Position numbers and translations under genes: made by a program. From NCBI GenBank assembly GCA_037143335.1, contig JBAWZA010000013.1, forward strand, positions 25,367-89,366: a DNA stretch of 64,000 nt. Direction: 5' to 3'. Origin of the DNA: PALSA-1296 sp037143335. GTDB lineage: Bacteria; Bacteroidota; Ignavibacteria; Palsa-1295. Shown piece after piece: positions 16,026 through 26,100 of this stretch; positions within the stretch are counted from its first letter, which is position 1, and every line of letters begins with the position of its first letter. The notes under the pieces were generated by a model, which worked only from the letters and a program-made list of their open reading frames with translations, was not told the origin of the DNA and made no database searches.

Positions 16026-17488
16026 GATTTTTCCGAACCAACAAAAAGTATTCGCTCTTTTTTAGCCGCAATAAATTTGCCGACATTGAGAAATGCCGGA
16101 GTTGCATTGTTCATGTGTTGTTCATAAAGCGAGTTCTTTATCTCGGAAGTAAATTCTTCCTCAACAAACTTTGTCGAGAGTCTTCCTTCCGTGAAAGTAT
16201 TATTATCCATCACAAAACTTGCGAATGGAATAGTGGTTGAAACACCGACGATTCGCATTTCACCAAGAGCACGTTTCATCTTTGCGATTGCATGTTCACG
16301 ATTGTTATCCCAAACAACTAACTTCGCAAGTAATGAATCGTAGTAGCCCGATACTTCAAGCCCAGCGAAGAGTGCGCTATCGTTGCGAACGAAAGCTCCA
16401 CCTGAATGTCTGACAAATGAAACAGTGCCGAGACTCGGCAGAAAATCATTCCATACATCTTCCGCTTGGATGCGAACTTCGATGGAGTGACCGCGCGAGA
16501 CAATATCTTTCTGCTTCATCCGAAGTGCATTGCCTTCGGCGATACTGAATTGCTCGCGTACCAAATCTAAGCCCGTACAGAATTCTGTAACTGGATGCTC
16601 AACTTGCAATCTGGTATTGACTTCGAGAAAATAAAACTTACCACTCTCATCAACCAAGAACTCTACTGTGCCAGCGCCTTCATATTTCGCTTCTCGGATG
16701 AGCGAGACAGCGGCTTCGCCCATTTCCTTGCGCATTGCATCCGTTAAGACTACCGAAGGCGATTCTTCGACAAGTTTTTGATTTCGTCGTTGTACAGAGC
16801 ACTCACGCTCACCAAGATGAATAATATTTCCCCTTGAATCTGCGAGGATTTGGAATTCGATATGTCGCGGACGAGTGATATATTTTTCGATATATACACG
16901 ATCATCATTGAATGAACTCAGTGCTTCGCTCTTTGCGCGGAGCAATGCTTCTTCAATTCCACTTTCAGATTCCACGATTCGCATTCCCTTGCCTCCGCCA
17001 CCAGCGGCGGCTTTGAGCATGACCGGATATCCGATCTGTGCGGCAATGTTCTTTGCTTCGGAAGCATCTTTGAGTGCCTTTGTTGTTCCTCCTGGAGTCG
17101 GGACACCGAGTTTCTTTGCGAGCGTTCGGGCCTTTGTCTTATCACCAAGGAGATCAATGGCTTCAGGCGTGGGACCGATAAATTTTATTCCCGCATTCTG
17201 ACATGCTTCAGAAAAATGTGCATTCTCCGACAAAAATCCATAGCCTGGATGGACTGCGTCTGCCCCAGTTTTTTTTGCAATTGCAAGAATTTGTTCACTG
17301 TCAAGGTATGATTCTTTCGGTGTATTTCCAGCAAGTTTGTATGTGTGACTCGCTGCGCGTGCATAGAGCGCTGTTGCATCATGTGGCGAAGCAACAGCTA
17401 TGCTTTGGTAGCCACATTCATGCGCAGAGCGAATCACGCGAAGCGCGATCTCGGAACGGTTCGCAATAAGTATTTTTTTAAATTGCAT
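16022..17488 (-). CDS. accC: Biotin carboxylase subunit of an acyl-CoA carboxylase
   Basis: This ATP-grasp enzyme carboxylates the biotin of a carrier protein with bicarbonate and ATP. It has 488 residues. Seen: the N-terminal FKKILIANRSEIALRVIR, the ATP-grasp loop GGGGKGMR at 163-170, the catalytic EVNTRLQVEHPVTE and the C-terminal SIEVRIQAED. No biotinyl domain follows, so it needs a separate biotin carrier. About 40 residues longer than E. coli AccC; acetyl-CoA, propionyl-CoA or methylcrotonyl-CoA systems all fit. No carboxyltransferase or carrier gene lies nearby. Confidence 0.93.
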   Translation of the reverse strand: MQFKKILIANRSEIALRVIRSAHECGYQSIAVASPHDATALYARAASHTYKLAGNTPKESYLDSEQILAIAKKTGADAVHPGYGFLSENAHFSEACQNAGIKFIGPTPEAIDLLGDKTKARTLAKKLGVPTPGGTTKALKDASEAKNIAAQIGYPVMLKAAAGGGGKGMRIVESESGIEEALLRAKSEALSSFNDDRVYIEKYITRPRHIEFQILADSRGNIIHLGERECSVQRRNQKLVEESPSVVLTDAMRKEMGEAAVSLIREAKYEGAGTVEFLVDESGKFYFLEVNTRLQVEHPVTEFCTGLDLVREQFSIAEGNALRMKQKDIVSRGHSIEVRIQAEDVWNDFLPSLGTVSFVRHSGGAFVRNDSALFAGLEVSGYYDSLLAKLVVWDNNREHAIAKMKRALGEMRIVGVSTTIPFASFVMDNNTFTEGRLSTKFVEEEFTSEIKNSLYEQHMNNATPAFLNVGKFIAAKKERILFVGSEKS

Positions 17489-17490
17489 CT

Positions 17491-19977
17491 TTATTTCAAC
17501 TCTACAATTGTTACTCCCATTCCACCATCTGTGCGATCAGCAAATTTAAATGTTGCGACATCTGGATTATTCTTCAGCGATTGCTGAATTCTCCGCCCAA
17601 GAGCGCCAGAGCCTGTGCCGTGCAATATCTCTACCTTCGCTGCACCACGAGCAACCGCGGTAGCGAGAAATTTTTCGACTTCAACGACTCCTTCATCGCC
17701 GTATTTGCCGCGAAGATCAATGCGAGGAGAGAACGCATCCTCGAAGAATGTGCCGAATTGCTTAATCTTCCGATCTTCAATTCGCGCTTCGGCATTCGAG
17801 ATGACTTCGAGTTGGTCAAACTTTGCCTTCATCTTCATCATGCCGAACGCAACTTCAACTTCATTTCCCTTTATGCTCACCACTTCGCCAACTTGCGTAG
17901 GATTTGATCGGAGCTTTACCTTTGCTCCCATCTTAAACTCTTCGTGCGGTTCAATCGTCGGCGCATTTACTGTTTTATTCTCCGCGACTTCTTTCTCGAT
18001 GCTCTTAAGTTCTTCTCGTTGTTTTATGCGAAGCGCGGAAAGCTCGGCTTGTTTCTCGACGGTGCGATCACCGCCTGAAGCCGCTTCGCGGGCTTCGCGA
18101 ATGGCGCGTTCAACGAAGCTGTTAGCTCTCGAGAGAAGTGCATCTGCTTCGTTGGATGCCGCAGAGAGAATGCTTTTTTTCTGAGTCGATAATTCTTCCG
18201 CTAATCTTTCGTACTCTATTCGTTCAATGCGTGAACGCCCAAGTTCTTTTTCAATCTCTGCTTTTTTTGCAGCAAGCTCTTGCTCTTTAGTATGAAGCGA
18301 ATGAAGCAGTTCATCGAGTCGTGATGATTTACCGCCACTTAATTCTCTGGCATGGGTAATTATGCGCTTTGGCAATTCATATCGCTCGGCAATATCGAAA
18401 GCATGTGATGACCCAGGAATACCCATCCGGAATCTATAGGTCGGCTTCAAATCTTCTTGACTGAATTCCATCGAGCCATTGATTGCACCTGCATAGGTTT
18501 CTCCAAATGCGGCAAGTCTGCCGAAGTGAGTGGTAGCTATTGTGAAGCCACAATTTTTTGTCAGATGCTCCAAGATACTCTCCGCCAAAGCTCCGCCTTC
18601 TTCGGGTGCTGTGCCAGAGCCGATTTCATCGAGCAATACTACGCTATACTCATTCGCTTGCTCTAAAATATCTTTGAGCGAACGAATGTGTGAGCTAAAA
18701 GTCGAGAGATCATCAGCGATGGATTGCGAATCCCCGATGTCCACGTAGAGTCCATCGGAAAAGGGAAGTACAGCACCAGGATTGGCAGGAATAGGCAAAC
18801 CCGCATGACTCATCAAGATCAAGATGCCAACAGTTTTAAGAAGCACAGTCTTACCGCCAGCGTTTGGTCCAGTTAAAATAAGTGTGCGTTTGTCGTCATT
18901 GAGATCAAGAGAGAATGCAACAGTATTTGCTCTGCCTAATTTTGTGATGAGAAACGGATGCCGTGCTTCTCGAATTGTAATGAGATTATCCCGAACGGAT
19001 TTATTTGAAGCAAGAGTTGGTGTATCCGCCTCGATCGCGATCGCATATTTACTTTTTGCATAGATCGCTTCCAAGTGTCCGGCGATTTCAAGCGAGCGAA
19101 GAAGTTGCGGAACAGCTGAACGTAAACGGTCGGTAAGCTCTCGTAAAATTCTATCTATTTCCCGTTGCTCGGCAAACTCGAACGAGCGAATTTCATTATT
19201 GAGTTCGATTGTCTCGGTTGGCTCGATGTAGATTGTCTGGCCTGTCGCCGAGACAGTGTGGATCATACCTGCAACTTTGCGCTTATGCTCCGACTTTACA
19301 GGAATTACTGAACGACCTTCGCGTTGCGTAATAATTTCTTCTTGCAACAAATTATCTTCGCTCAATTTCCGAATGAGTGCGGATAATTTCGTCCGTAGCC
19401 TTTCGCTTGTATTGATAATATCTTTGCGGATGCGATGAAGTTCTGAGCTTGCGTTATCTTTTATTCCACCTGTTTCTTCGAACACCGAATCAAAAGCGAG
19501 TTCAATCAATCTATCTTCGAAAAGATGCACAGCCGATTTCCAGATTGCTTGTGAATCTTTCGACCGCTTAGCAAAAAAATCTCGAAGAAAACGCATCGCT
19601 CGGAGCGAGCGCAGTACGGGCAAGCCTTCGTCAGAATATATCGTGCTTCCAGCAATCTCAACTTTATGCAAAATCATCCGAATATCCGAGAGTCCATCAA
19701 AACTTGGCGATTCACCGAATCCGACGAGCACGCGAAGTTCGTCAACTTCGGCGAAGGAGTTGAGAATGTCCTCGCGTTTAAGCTTTGGTAGCAATTCTTT
19801 TGCAAGTGCGTACCTGCCGATGGGAGAGTGTGCAAACTGCAAATGCGCAGCGAGAATCTGATCGAACTCCAATGCCTTTGCGGCGCGCCTGAATTGACGA
19901 GGAACATCTCGGAGAAATTGCTCGCGGAGTGTTTGTGTGCTGGTGGCGAAATCGAGCTGTTCAGTTTGATCTGTCAT
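17491..19977 (-). CDS. mutS2: Endonuclease MutS2
   Basis: This MutS-family ATPase with a nuclease tail suppresses recombination and, in Bacillus, also rescues collided ribosomes. It has 828 residues from ATG 19977 (the frame continues to GTG 20007). Walker A GPNAGGKT is at about 370-377; further signature stretches are LDEIGSGTAPEEGGALAES and TTHFGRLA. A long charged coiled coil (about 520-640) leads to a KOW-like segment (GAKVKLRSNPTQVGEVVSI) and a C-terminal Smr domain with IDLRG and ILHGTGSGALG. It is 2 bases from accC and 30 from cvpA. Confidence 0.96.
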   Translation of the reverse strand: MTDQTEQLDFATSTQTLREQFLRDVPRQFRRAAKALEFDQILAAHLQFAHSPIGRYALAKELLPKLKREDILNSFAEVDELRVLVGFGESPSFDGLSDIRMILHKVEIAGSTIYSDEGLPVLRSLRAMRFLRDFFAKRSKDSQAIWKSAVHLFEDRLIELAFDSVFEETGGIKDNASSELHRIRKDIINTSERLRTKLSALIRKLSEDNLLQEEIITQREGRSVIPVKSEHKRKVAGMIHTVSATGQTIYIEPTETIELNNEIRSFEFAEQREIDRILRELTDRLRSAVPQLLRSLEIAGHLEAIYAKSKYAIAIEADTPTLASNKSVRDNLITIREARHPFLITKLGRANTVAFSLDLNDDKRTLILTGPNAGGKTVLLKTVGILILMSHAGLPIPANPGAVLPFSDGLYVDIGDSQSIADDLSTFSSHIRSLKDILEQANEYSVVLLDEIGSGTAPEEGGALAESILEHLTKNCGFTIATTHFGRLAAFGETYAGAINGSMEFSQEDLKPTYRFRMGIPGSSHAFDIAERYELPKRIITHARELSGGKSSRLDELLHSLHTKEQELAAKKAEIEKELGRSRIERIEYERLAEELSTQKKSILSAASNEADALLSRANSFVERAIREAREAASGGDRTVEKQAELSALRIKQREELKSIEKEVAENKTVNAPTIEPHEEFKMGAKVKLRSNPTQVGEVVSIKGNEVEVAFGMMKMKAKFDQLEVISNAEARIEDRKIKQFGTFFEDAFSPRIDLRGKYGDEGVVEVEKFLATAVARGAAKVEILHGTGSGALGRRIQQSLKNNPDVATFKFADRTDGGMGVTIVELK

Positions 19978-20007
19978 GATAAATGTGTGGGAGTCCGATT
20001 GAATCAC

Positions 20008-20514
20008 TTAGCGCAGAGAGTCAGCAGGCATTGTCTCGAATACATCGTTCGAGAGTGAAGCCACCAGAGGCTTCAGCTGAGATACGAACATCGTGCCTGA
20101 ACGCAATATGATAGGATAGGTCACGGATGCATTCGCAACTTTCGGAGAAGGCATATCAAAAATGCGTAAGAATCCGAGTAAGAGTCCCAAGACAAGAATG
20201 GTGCGGATAACAGCAAAGACGAGTCCGAGAATTTTATCCGCTCCGGCAAATATTCCGCTCTTCGGTGTGAGAAATTTCCTCAAAAACTTCCCTAATATAT
20301 AGATGATTATGAAGAGCACGAAAAATCCGGTAACTGGCTGAAGGAAAGTATTCCCGAAGCCAAGCATTTTGCCGAATGGAGTCGCGAAGGCAGTAGCGAT
20401 GAGAATAGCGCCGATGAGTACAAATAAAGAAGCCAATATCCAGAGCGCACCCTTCTTCCAGCCGAGGTAAGCGGAGAGTACAATTAGTGCGACTATGAGA
20501 ATATCTATCATCAT
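20008..20514 (-). CDS. cvpA: CvpA family membrane protein
   Basis: This 168-residue protein has four membrane segments (IDILIVALIVLSAYLGW, LWILASLFVLIGAILIATAF, FLQPVTGFFVLFIIIYILG and VFAVIRTILVLGLLLGFL). CvpA-type proteins are inner-membrane proteins linked to colicin V production in E. coli; their biochemical role is unclear. The gene overlaps yqeY by 4 bases and precedes mutS2, a cvpA-mutS2 neighbourhood also known in Firmicutes. Confidence 0.85.
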   Translation of the reverse strand: MMIDILIVALIVLSAYLGWKKGALWILASLFVLIGAILIATAFATPFGKMLGFGNTFLQPVTGFFVLFIIIYILGKFLRKFLTPKSGIFAGADKILGLVFAVIRTILVLGLLLGFLRIFDMPSPKVANASVTYPIILRSGTMFVSQLKPLVASLSNDVFETMPADSLR

Positions 20515-20960
20515 GCCGATAATTTCATCTTAACAATTTCTTGCACCATTTTCCCGTCAGCTTTGCCCTTGAGTTCTTTCATCAGAACTGGTATCACCTT
20601 GTTTGTGTCGGCAGGACCGGTTGCACCTGTTTCTGCTATCACTTCTGCGACGCGTTTCTCGACATCTTCGCGGCTCATTTGCTGAGGCAGATAAAATGAA
20701 ATAACGTCAAGCTCCGCTTTTTCTTTATCGGCAAGCTCTGGGCGGTTATTGGTGCTAAATAGCTCCATCGCCTCGCGTCGCTTCTTCGCAGCAGTCATGA
20801 GGAGTTTCATTTCCTCGTCAGGAGTCATCTCGCGGTCCGCTCCACTTTTTTCGAAGTCGAGCACTAATGCACGAATGCTTCGGAGTGTTTCGATCTTGAT
20901 TTTCTCGCCAGCTTTCATCGCCGCGGTAAGGTCGGTATTGATTTGATCTTTTAATGCCAT
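20511..20960 (-). CDS. GatB/YqeY domain protein
   Basis: This 149-residue stand-alone YqeY domain is related to the tRNA-binding tail of the amidotransferase GatB. Helical; conserved stretches are ETLRSIRALVLDFEKS, AAKKRREAMELF and the tail MKELKGKADGKMVQEIVK. A role in mischarged tRNA handling is suggested by the family only. It is the first gene of the run to accC and is preceded by a TAAATTTG promoter box. Confidence 0.92.
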   Translation of the reverse strand: MALKDQINTDLTAAMKAGEKIKIETLRSIRALVLDFEKSGADREMTPDEEMKLLMTAAKKRREAMELFSTNNRPELADKEKAELDVISFYLPQQMSREDVEKRVAEVIAETGATGPADTNKVIPVLMKELKGKADGKMVQEIVKMKLSA

Positions 20961-21005
20961 GCTTGAACTTGGTTAACGCCTGCGTATTATCAAACGTATT
21001 AGTTA

Positions 21006-21013
21006 CAAATTTA
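21006..21013 (-). promoter_or_regulatory. TAnnTTTG promoter box of the yqeY-mutS2-accC run
   Basis: The minus strand reads CCGTAAATTTGTAAC, matching TAnnTTTG, 45 bases before the yqeY-like start. Confidence 0.45.
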
Positions 21014-21122
21014 CGGAAGATCGGCACGAGTATTTGTAAACGGAGAATCTGTCGAAACCATTTATTACACCGCAGAGCACCCTAAAATGTAGTAAATTGC
21101 AGAAAATAGTTGATACCGAGTA

Positions 21123-22400
21123 ATGGTTTCTTCACAAGAAAAGATGGTAGTCCTGACTGATGAGCGGAGTGACCCCGCGACCTTCGTGGCGGAGATCAAG
21201 CGTTCGACGCGCTTCGATGCCTTTGCCGTAGGCTTAGGTGGTATAGCGTTGGTAGTGCTCGTTGCCTTCATTATCAAGGACTATTCACCCTTCATCGTAG
21301 CGGCGGCATTGTTCCTCTTACTGTTTCCTTTTCGGGAATACCGAGCTGCTCGCACGATCATGTTTACTGGGGGAATACTCCTGGGGTTCTGGCTTTTCGT
21401 AACGCTTGCGAGTCTGCTATTTCCTTTTATTCTTGGATTGCTTATCGCTTATCTCTTCAATCCTGTGGTTGGATGGATAGAGGAGAAATGGAAAATCTCA
21501 CGCGGATGGAGTTCGCTGGTCATAGTAGTTCTGCTCATCGGAATTGTGACGGGCTTAGCACTTATACTGATTCCTATGCTCGTCGAGCAACTGCAAGCTT
21601 TACTGGGAGTGATTTCGCAGTATATGCAAAGTTCGTCATTAACGTTCGATGAAAAGGGAATCAGAGAATTCTGCCTAAGAGTCGGTTTACCACAATCCTT
21701 TGTGGATCAATATGTCACGCATGAGATACTTCCAAAGGTGAAGGAAATAACAGGTCAGATGCCGAATATTATTATCACCATACTTGAATCAATACCAACC
21801 TATGCAACGCGAGTATTAGATCTTGTTATCATACCTGTTGCGGCGATTTATTTCTTGAAAGATTGGAATGTGATGATTGACAGCATTCAATCGCTTATCC
21901 CGCAACGACATCGCCCTTCGTTTATTTCCACCTTCCAACGAATTGATAAAGTTCTTTATGGTTACATGCGTGGGCAATCAACGGTTGCGGTAATTATCGG
22001 CACCTTAGGTGCGATCACCTTTAGCATTATCGGAATTCCGTATGCAATATTAATCGGTCTTGCAATCGCATTACTCGATCTCATTCCATTCATCGGCTTA
22101 ATTTTTAGCATTCTGATTGTCGAGGCAGTAGTCATGATTACCATGCCGATGAACCTGTGGAATTTGCTGTCTCCGATTATCGTCGTCGGAGCGTTGCATA
22201 CATTCGAGAATTATTATTTGGGTCCGCGTATCGTCGGAAAAGGAATCAATATTCCGCCCGTACTCATCATCATGTCGCTCTTTGTCTTTAGCTTTTTTAT
22301 GGGTTTCCTCGGAATGCTCATCGCTGTGCCGCTCACAGGAATTATTATGCTCTTCGTTCGTGAATATCGTCAAGCGCTTGTTGAGCATCCTTTGATGTAA
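21123..22400 (+). CDS. AI-2E family transporter (PerM/YhhT-like)
   Basis: This 425-residue inner-membrane protein has paired N-terminal helices, a central periplasmic/cytoplasmic domain, and a helical bundle ending in a long membrane segment. Family signatures seen: FILGLLIAYLFNPVVGWIE, YATRVLDLVIIPVAAIYFLK, GYMRGQSTVAVIIGTLGAI, LIPFIGLIFSILIV and NYYLGPRIVGKGINIPPVLI. Members export autoinducer-2, indole or act as Na+/H+ antiporters, so the substrate cannot be named. The stop codon directly abuts the rsmI start. Confidence 0.9.
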   Translation: MVSSQEKMVVLTDERSDPATFVAEIKRSTRFDAFAVGLGGIALVVLVAFIIKDYSPFIVAAALFLLLFPFREYRAARTIMFTGGILLGFWLFVTLASLLFPFILGLLIAYLFNPVVGWIEEKWKISRGWSSLVIVVLLIGIVTGLALILIPMLVEQLQALLGVISQYMQSSSLTFDEKGIREFCLRVGLPQSFVDQYVTHEILPKVKEITGQMPNIIITILESIPTYATRVLDLVIIPVAAIYFLKDWNVMIDSIQSLIPQRHRPSFISTFQRIDKVLYGYMRGQSTVAVIIGTLGAITFSIIGIPYAILIGLAIALLDLIPFIGLIFSILIVEAVVMITMPMNLWNLLSPIIVVGALHTFENYYLGPRIVGKGINIPPVLIIMSLFVFSFFMGFLGMLIAVPLTGIIMLFVREYRQALVEHPLM

Positions 22401-23123
22401 ATGGCGAAAGGCACACTCTACATCGTCTCTACGCCAATCGGCAATCCCGCCGATATAACTCAACGTGCAATCGAAGTGATTACTGACTGCGCAATCTTGG
22501 TCTGTGAGGAGACGAAGCCAACCAACCGATTGCTCGCTCGGCTGAAACTGCAGAAAGAGTTATTACTCTTGAATGAACACACGACCCAAGAGGCAACTGC
22601 AGAAGCTGTTCAAATACTTGAAGATGGAAAAAATATCGCTCTCATCTCTGATGATGGTACACCACTCGTTGCTGACCCGGGGAGTGAGTTAGTCCGAGAA
22701 TGTATCGAACGAGGCATTAGTGTGGTGCCAATACCTGGCGCGTCGAGTATTCTTGCGGCGATTGTAGCGAGCGGATTCGCACTTACCTCATTTACCTTCT
22801 GCGGATTTTTACCTCGCGATAAGCAGGAGCGAAAATCCGTCGCTGCATCTTATAAGAATCGAAAGGAGACATTGATATTTCTTGAAGCCCCGTATAGACT
22901 CGCTCAATTATTGCAGGATATGGCAGATGGCCTTGGCAAAGAACGCAAAGCTGTGCTCGGTATGAATCTCACGGTGGAAACCGAACAATTCAAGCGCGGG
23001 ACACTTGGATTGTTGCTAGAATATTTTACGGAACATCCGTTCAAAGGTGAGTTTGTGCTTGTGATTGAAGGTAGTGGGCATTCATTATTACCTCAGCGCA
23101 ACCAACGCCATCAAAAACTATAA
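22401..23123 (+). CDS. rsmI: 16S rRNA (cytidine1402-2'-O)-methyltransferase
   Basis: This SAM-dependent enzyme methylates the ribose of C1402 in the decoding centre. It has 240 residues. Seen: GTLYIVSTPIGNPADIT at the N terminus, VCEETKPTNRLLARL, ISDDGTPLVADPGSELVREC, VPIPGASSILAAIVASG and LIFLEAPYRL. Family members are often about 280 residues; the C-terminal extension is missing. No gap separates it from the transporter, and its 3' end is close to the start of the outer-membrane protein gene. Confidence 0.96.
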   Translation: MAKGTLYIVSTPIGNPADITQRAIEVITDCAILVCEETKPTNRLLARLKLQKELLLLNEHTTQEATAEAVQILEDGKNIALISDDGTPLVADPGSELVRECIERGISVVPIPGASSILAAIVASGFALTSFTFCGFLPRDKQERKSVAASYKNRKETLIFLEAPYRLAQLLQDMADGLGKERKAVLGMNLTVETEQFKRGTLGLLLEYFTEHPFKGEFVLVIEGSGHSLLPQRNQRHQKL

Positions 23124-23148
23124 ACTTCATGCTTCTTGTTTGCTCAAG

Positions 23149-26100
23149 GTGAAAGAAGGATTCGGAGTTGTTTTCGTCAGCGCAGTTATCGCATTAGCTT
23201 TGGCGTTGCCCATTGTGGGCAGAGCGCAAACTCGGACGATTGAAGTTGCCATTTCTTCAATCAACGATTCACTCATCACACTTCCCGACGATTTTATTAT
23301 CCCAAGTTCTCTTGCATTAAAACTTGATAATACGATTGACTTGCGCAGTCCTTCGGATTTTTCACTTGATACGAACCTTCGTTTTATCGTGCTCACACCA
23401 CTCCTACGAAATACTGTTTTCGGTGTAGCCGTCGGAAGTATGGAAAAATTGCCATCGCATGTGCTACAGATTCGTTACTCGGTGTTGCCAATTAATCTCA
23501 AGCGCTCCTATACACTCTATCCTTTGCCCAATCAGAAAATAGATAGTGTTAGAATACAGCATATTGATTCGTCACATCAGCCATTATCCGTTGAACAAAA
23601 TCCCCAGCAGCAAAGGGAATTAGCGCTCACGAAATCTGGTGGTATCACTCGCGGTATCTCCGGTGGTTCGACTCAGGACATTGCATTCACCAATAGTTTT
23701 AATCTCACGTTCGCTGGCGATCTCGGCACAGAGCTTTCATTCAAAGGCGCATTGAGCGAAGAGTCAACGCCAATACAGCCTGAAGGCAATACGCAAATAC
23801 TGCGCGATGTTGATCGAATATATCTTGAAATAAATGCAGGAAAAATATTTGCTGCGACGCTCGGTGACTATACGCTCGACCTCAACCCTAAATTAAGAGT
23901 GCTTGCGAATACGAACTCTGAGTACGACCAGATCTTTGCTAAATTCACACGCAAGGTACTTGGTGCAAAAGCGGATGTGCTCGCCGGACCAACCGAAATA
24001 ATCGTCAGTGGCTCTGCCACCAAAGGAAGATTTTCTACACTCGCGTTTGCTGGACTTGACGGAGTGCAAGGACCCTACAGGTTGCAAGGAAAAAATGGCG
24101 AGCGCAATATCATCATCGTTGCAGGCACGGAGCACGTCTTTATTGATGGTTCGCAACTTATGCGCGGAGAGTTGAATGACTATGTGATTGATTACGGCCT
24201 GTCAGAGATTCGGTTTACGAATAAACGATTTATTTCTTCCCAATCGCGGATTACTATTGACTTTGAATACACCGACGAGCAATATAGTCGCTCGCTTGTC
24301 GCCACGTCGCAGACATCATCATTTTTTGATGACAAGATAAGATTGAGCACAAGCTACATTCGCGAAGGTGACGATAAGGATAATCCAAAAATTTTATTAC
24401 TTAGCGATTCCGATAAAACCATTCTGCAACGCGCTGGCTCAGATCCATTGAAGGCTGGGAAGAGCGGTGTCATATTCATTGGGCGCGATTCAAGTGGCAG
24501 AGCGAAAGGCAACTACATAAAAGTTGATTCACTTATTACCGGGATCGAACGCATCTTTTTTCGCTATGCACCATACGATACGGCTGCATCACTCTATAAT
24601 GTGAGCTTCGGTTTTAGTGGTAGTGGGAAGGGAGCATATATCCGTAACGGAATAGGAGAGTATTCCTTTGTGGGAAGTGGTCTTGGGGATTATGATACGA
24701 CAATGTATTTTCCATTACCAACACGTAGTCAACTTTTTGCGACGCAACTCGTTGTTCGACCAATCAGTCCTCTGATTATAGGTTCTGAATTTGCATTGAG
24801 TGATTTCAATGCCAATCTTTTCGCATTGCCAAATGGCATCCAAGATAATGCCTACAGAATTTTCGGTTCGTTCCATGATACCATCGGCAGAGCCGTTATG
24901 AGCGTGCATTATGCTGAAAGATTTACTGGCTCGCAATTTAATCCTATTGATCGAGATCGTAAGGTGGAAGAACTTCGCAACTACGGCATCGATCAATCAG
25001 CGAATAGCGCAGTAGGGTTACCTCTCGCAGAGCGCGAGCGGAAGGTTTCGACTTCGCTTGGACTGACGCCACTCTCCTTAGGAGTTGACTACGGTCTCTT
25101 CACTCGCGGAAGAGATCAATATAAGGCAGAGAGATTTGCAGGGTATATGACTCTCACCGAAGACACCGCATTCTTCCCACGTACTCAAGTCACGTTCGCC
25201 AAAATCAATACCACCGACTCTGTTACATTATCAAATTCAGTATGGAGTACAATCACTGGCTCGATCAAGAAATCATTTATTCAAGGATTGTTGCGCCTCA
25301 CGCCCTGTTTCATGTTCGAAACAAATTCGCGACAAGCCAACCTTATCGGAGTAAATGATTCGCTAATCGCCACATCGTTTCGTTTTCATCAGCTAACTCC
25401 GTCGGTTGATGTTGTTATCGGGAATAATATAGCATTCGGATTGCAACTTCAACTTCGCTCGGATGATAGCGCAACCTCTGGTGCGTTCGCGCACACAAGT
25501 GATGCGACGACAATTCTCTTTAATTCGCGCCTTACGAATCTCTCAGGATTTTCCAGTCAACTCGATCTTGGAGTGCGCAAGAAAAATTATGCAGATAGTG
25601 TATCAACGACGAGGAATGGTGGCAATGCGTCAAGTTTCCTGATGCGATGGATTCCGAGGTATCAATCAGCAAATAATATTCTGAGTATTGACGGACTCTA
25701 CGAAGCCTCCGAGCAGCGTGCGGCACGAGTAGAGCGGATATTCTTCCCCGTCCAAAAAGGACTCGGTAGTTACCGTTACCTCGGCGATCTCAATGGCAAT
25801 GGTAAACAAGACCCCGAAGAATTTGCGCTGGCTCGGTATAGCGACGAAGGCGCATTCATCCTGTTGAATATCCCAACTGAGGCATTGTTTCCAGTGACGG
25901 ATTTGCGTTCGTCGCTTCGATTGCGATTGAGTCCACTCAATTATCTTTCTACCGAAACTTCGGTGCGAATCGAAGAAAATAGTTCTGACGCGCATACATC
26001 GGACATCTATTTATACAAGCTCTCACATTTTCTGAATGATTCAACCACGCTCCGAGGCACGATCGAACTTCAGCAAGATGTGAATGTATTAGAGAATAAT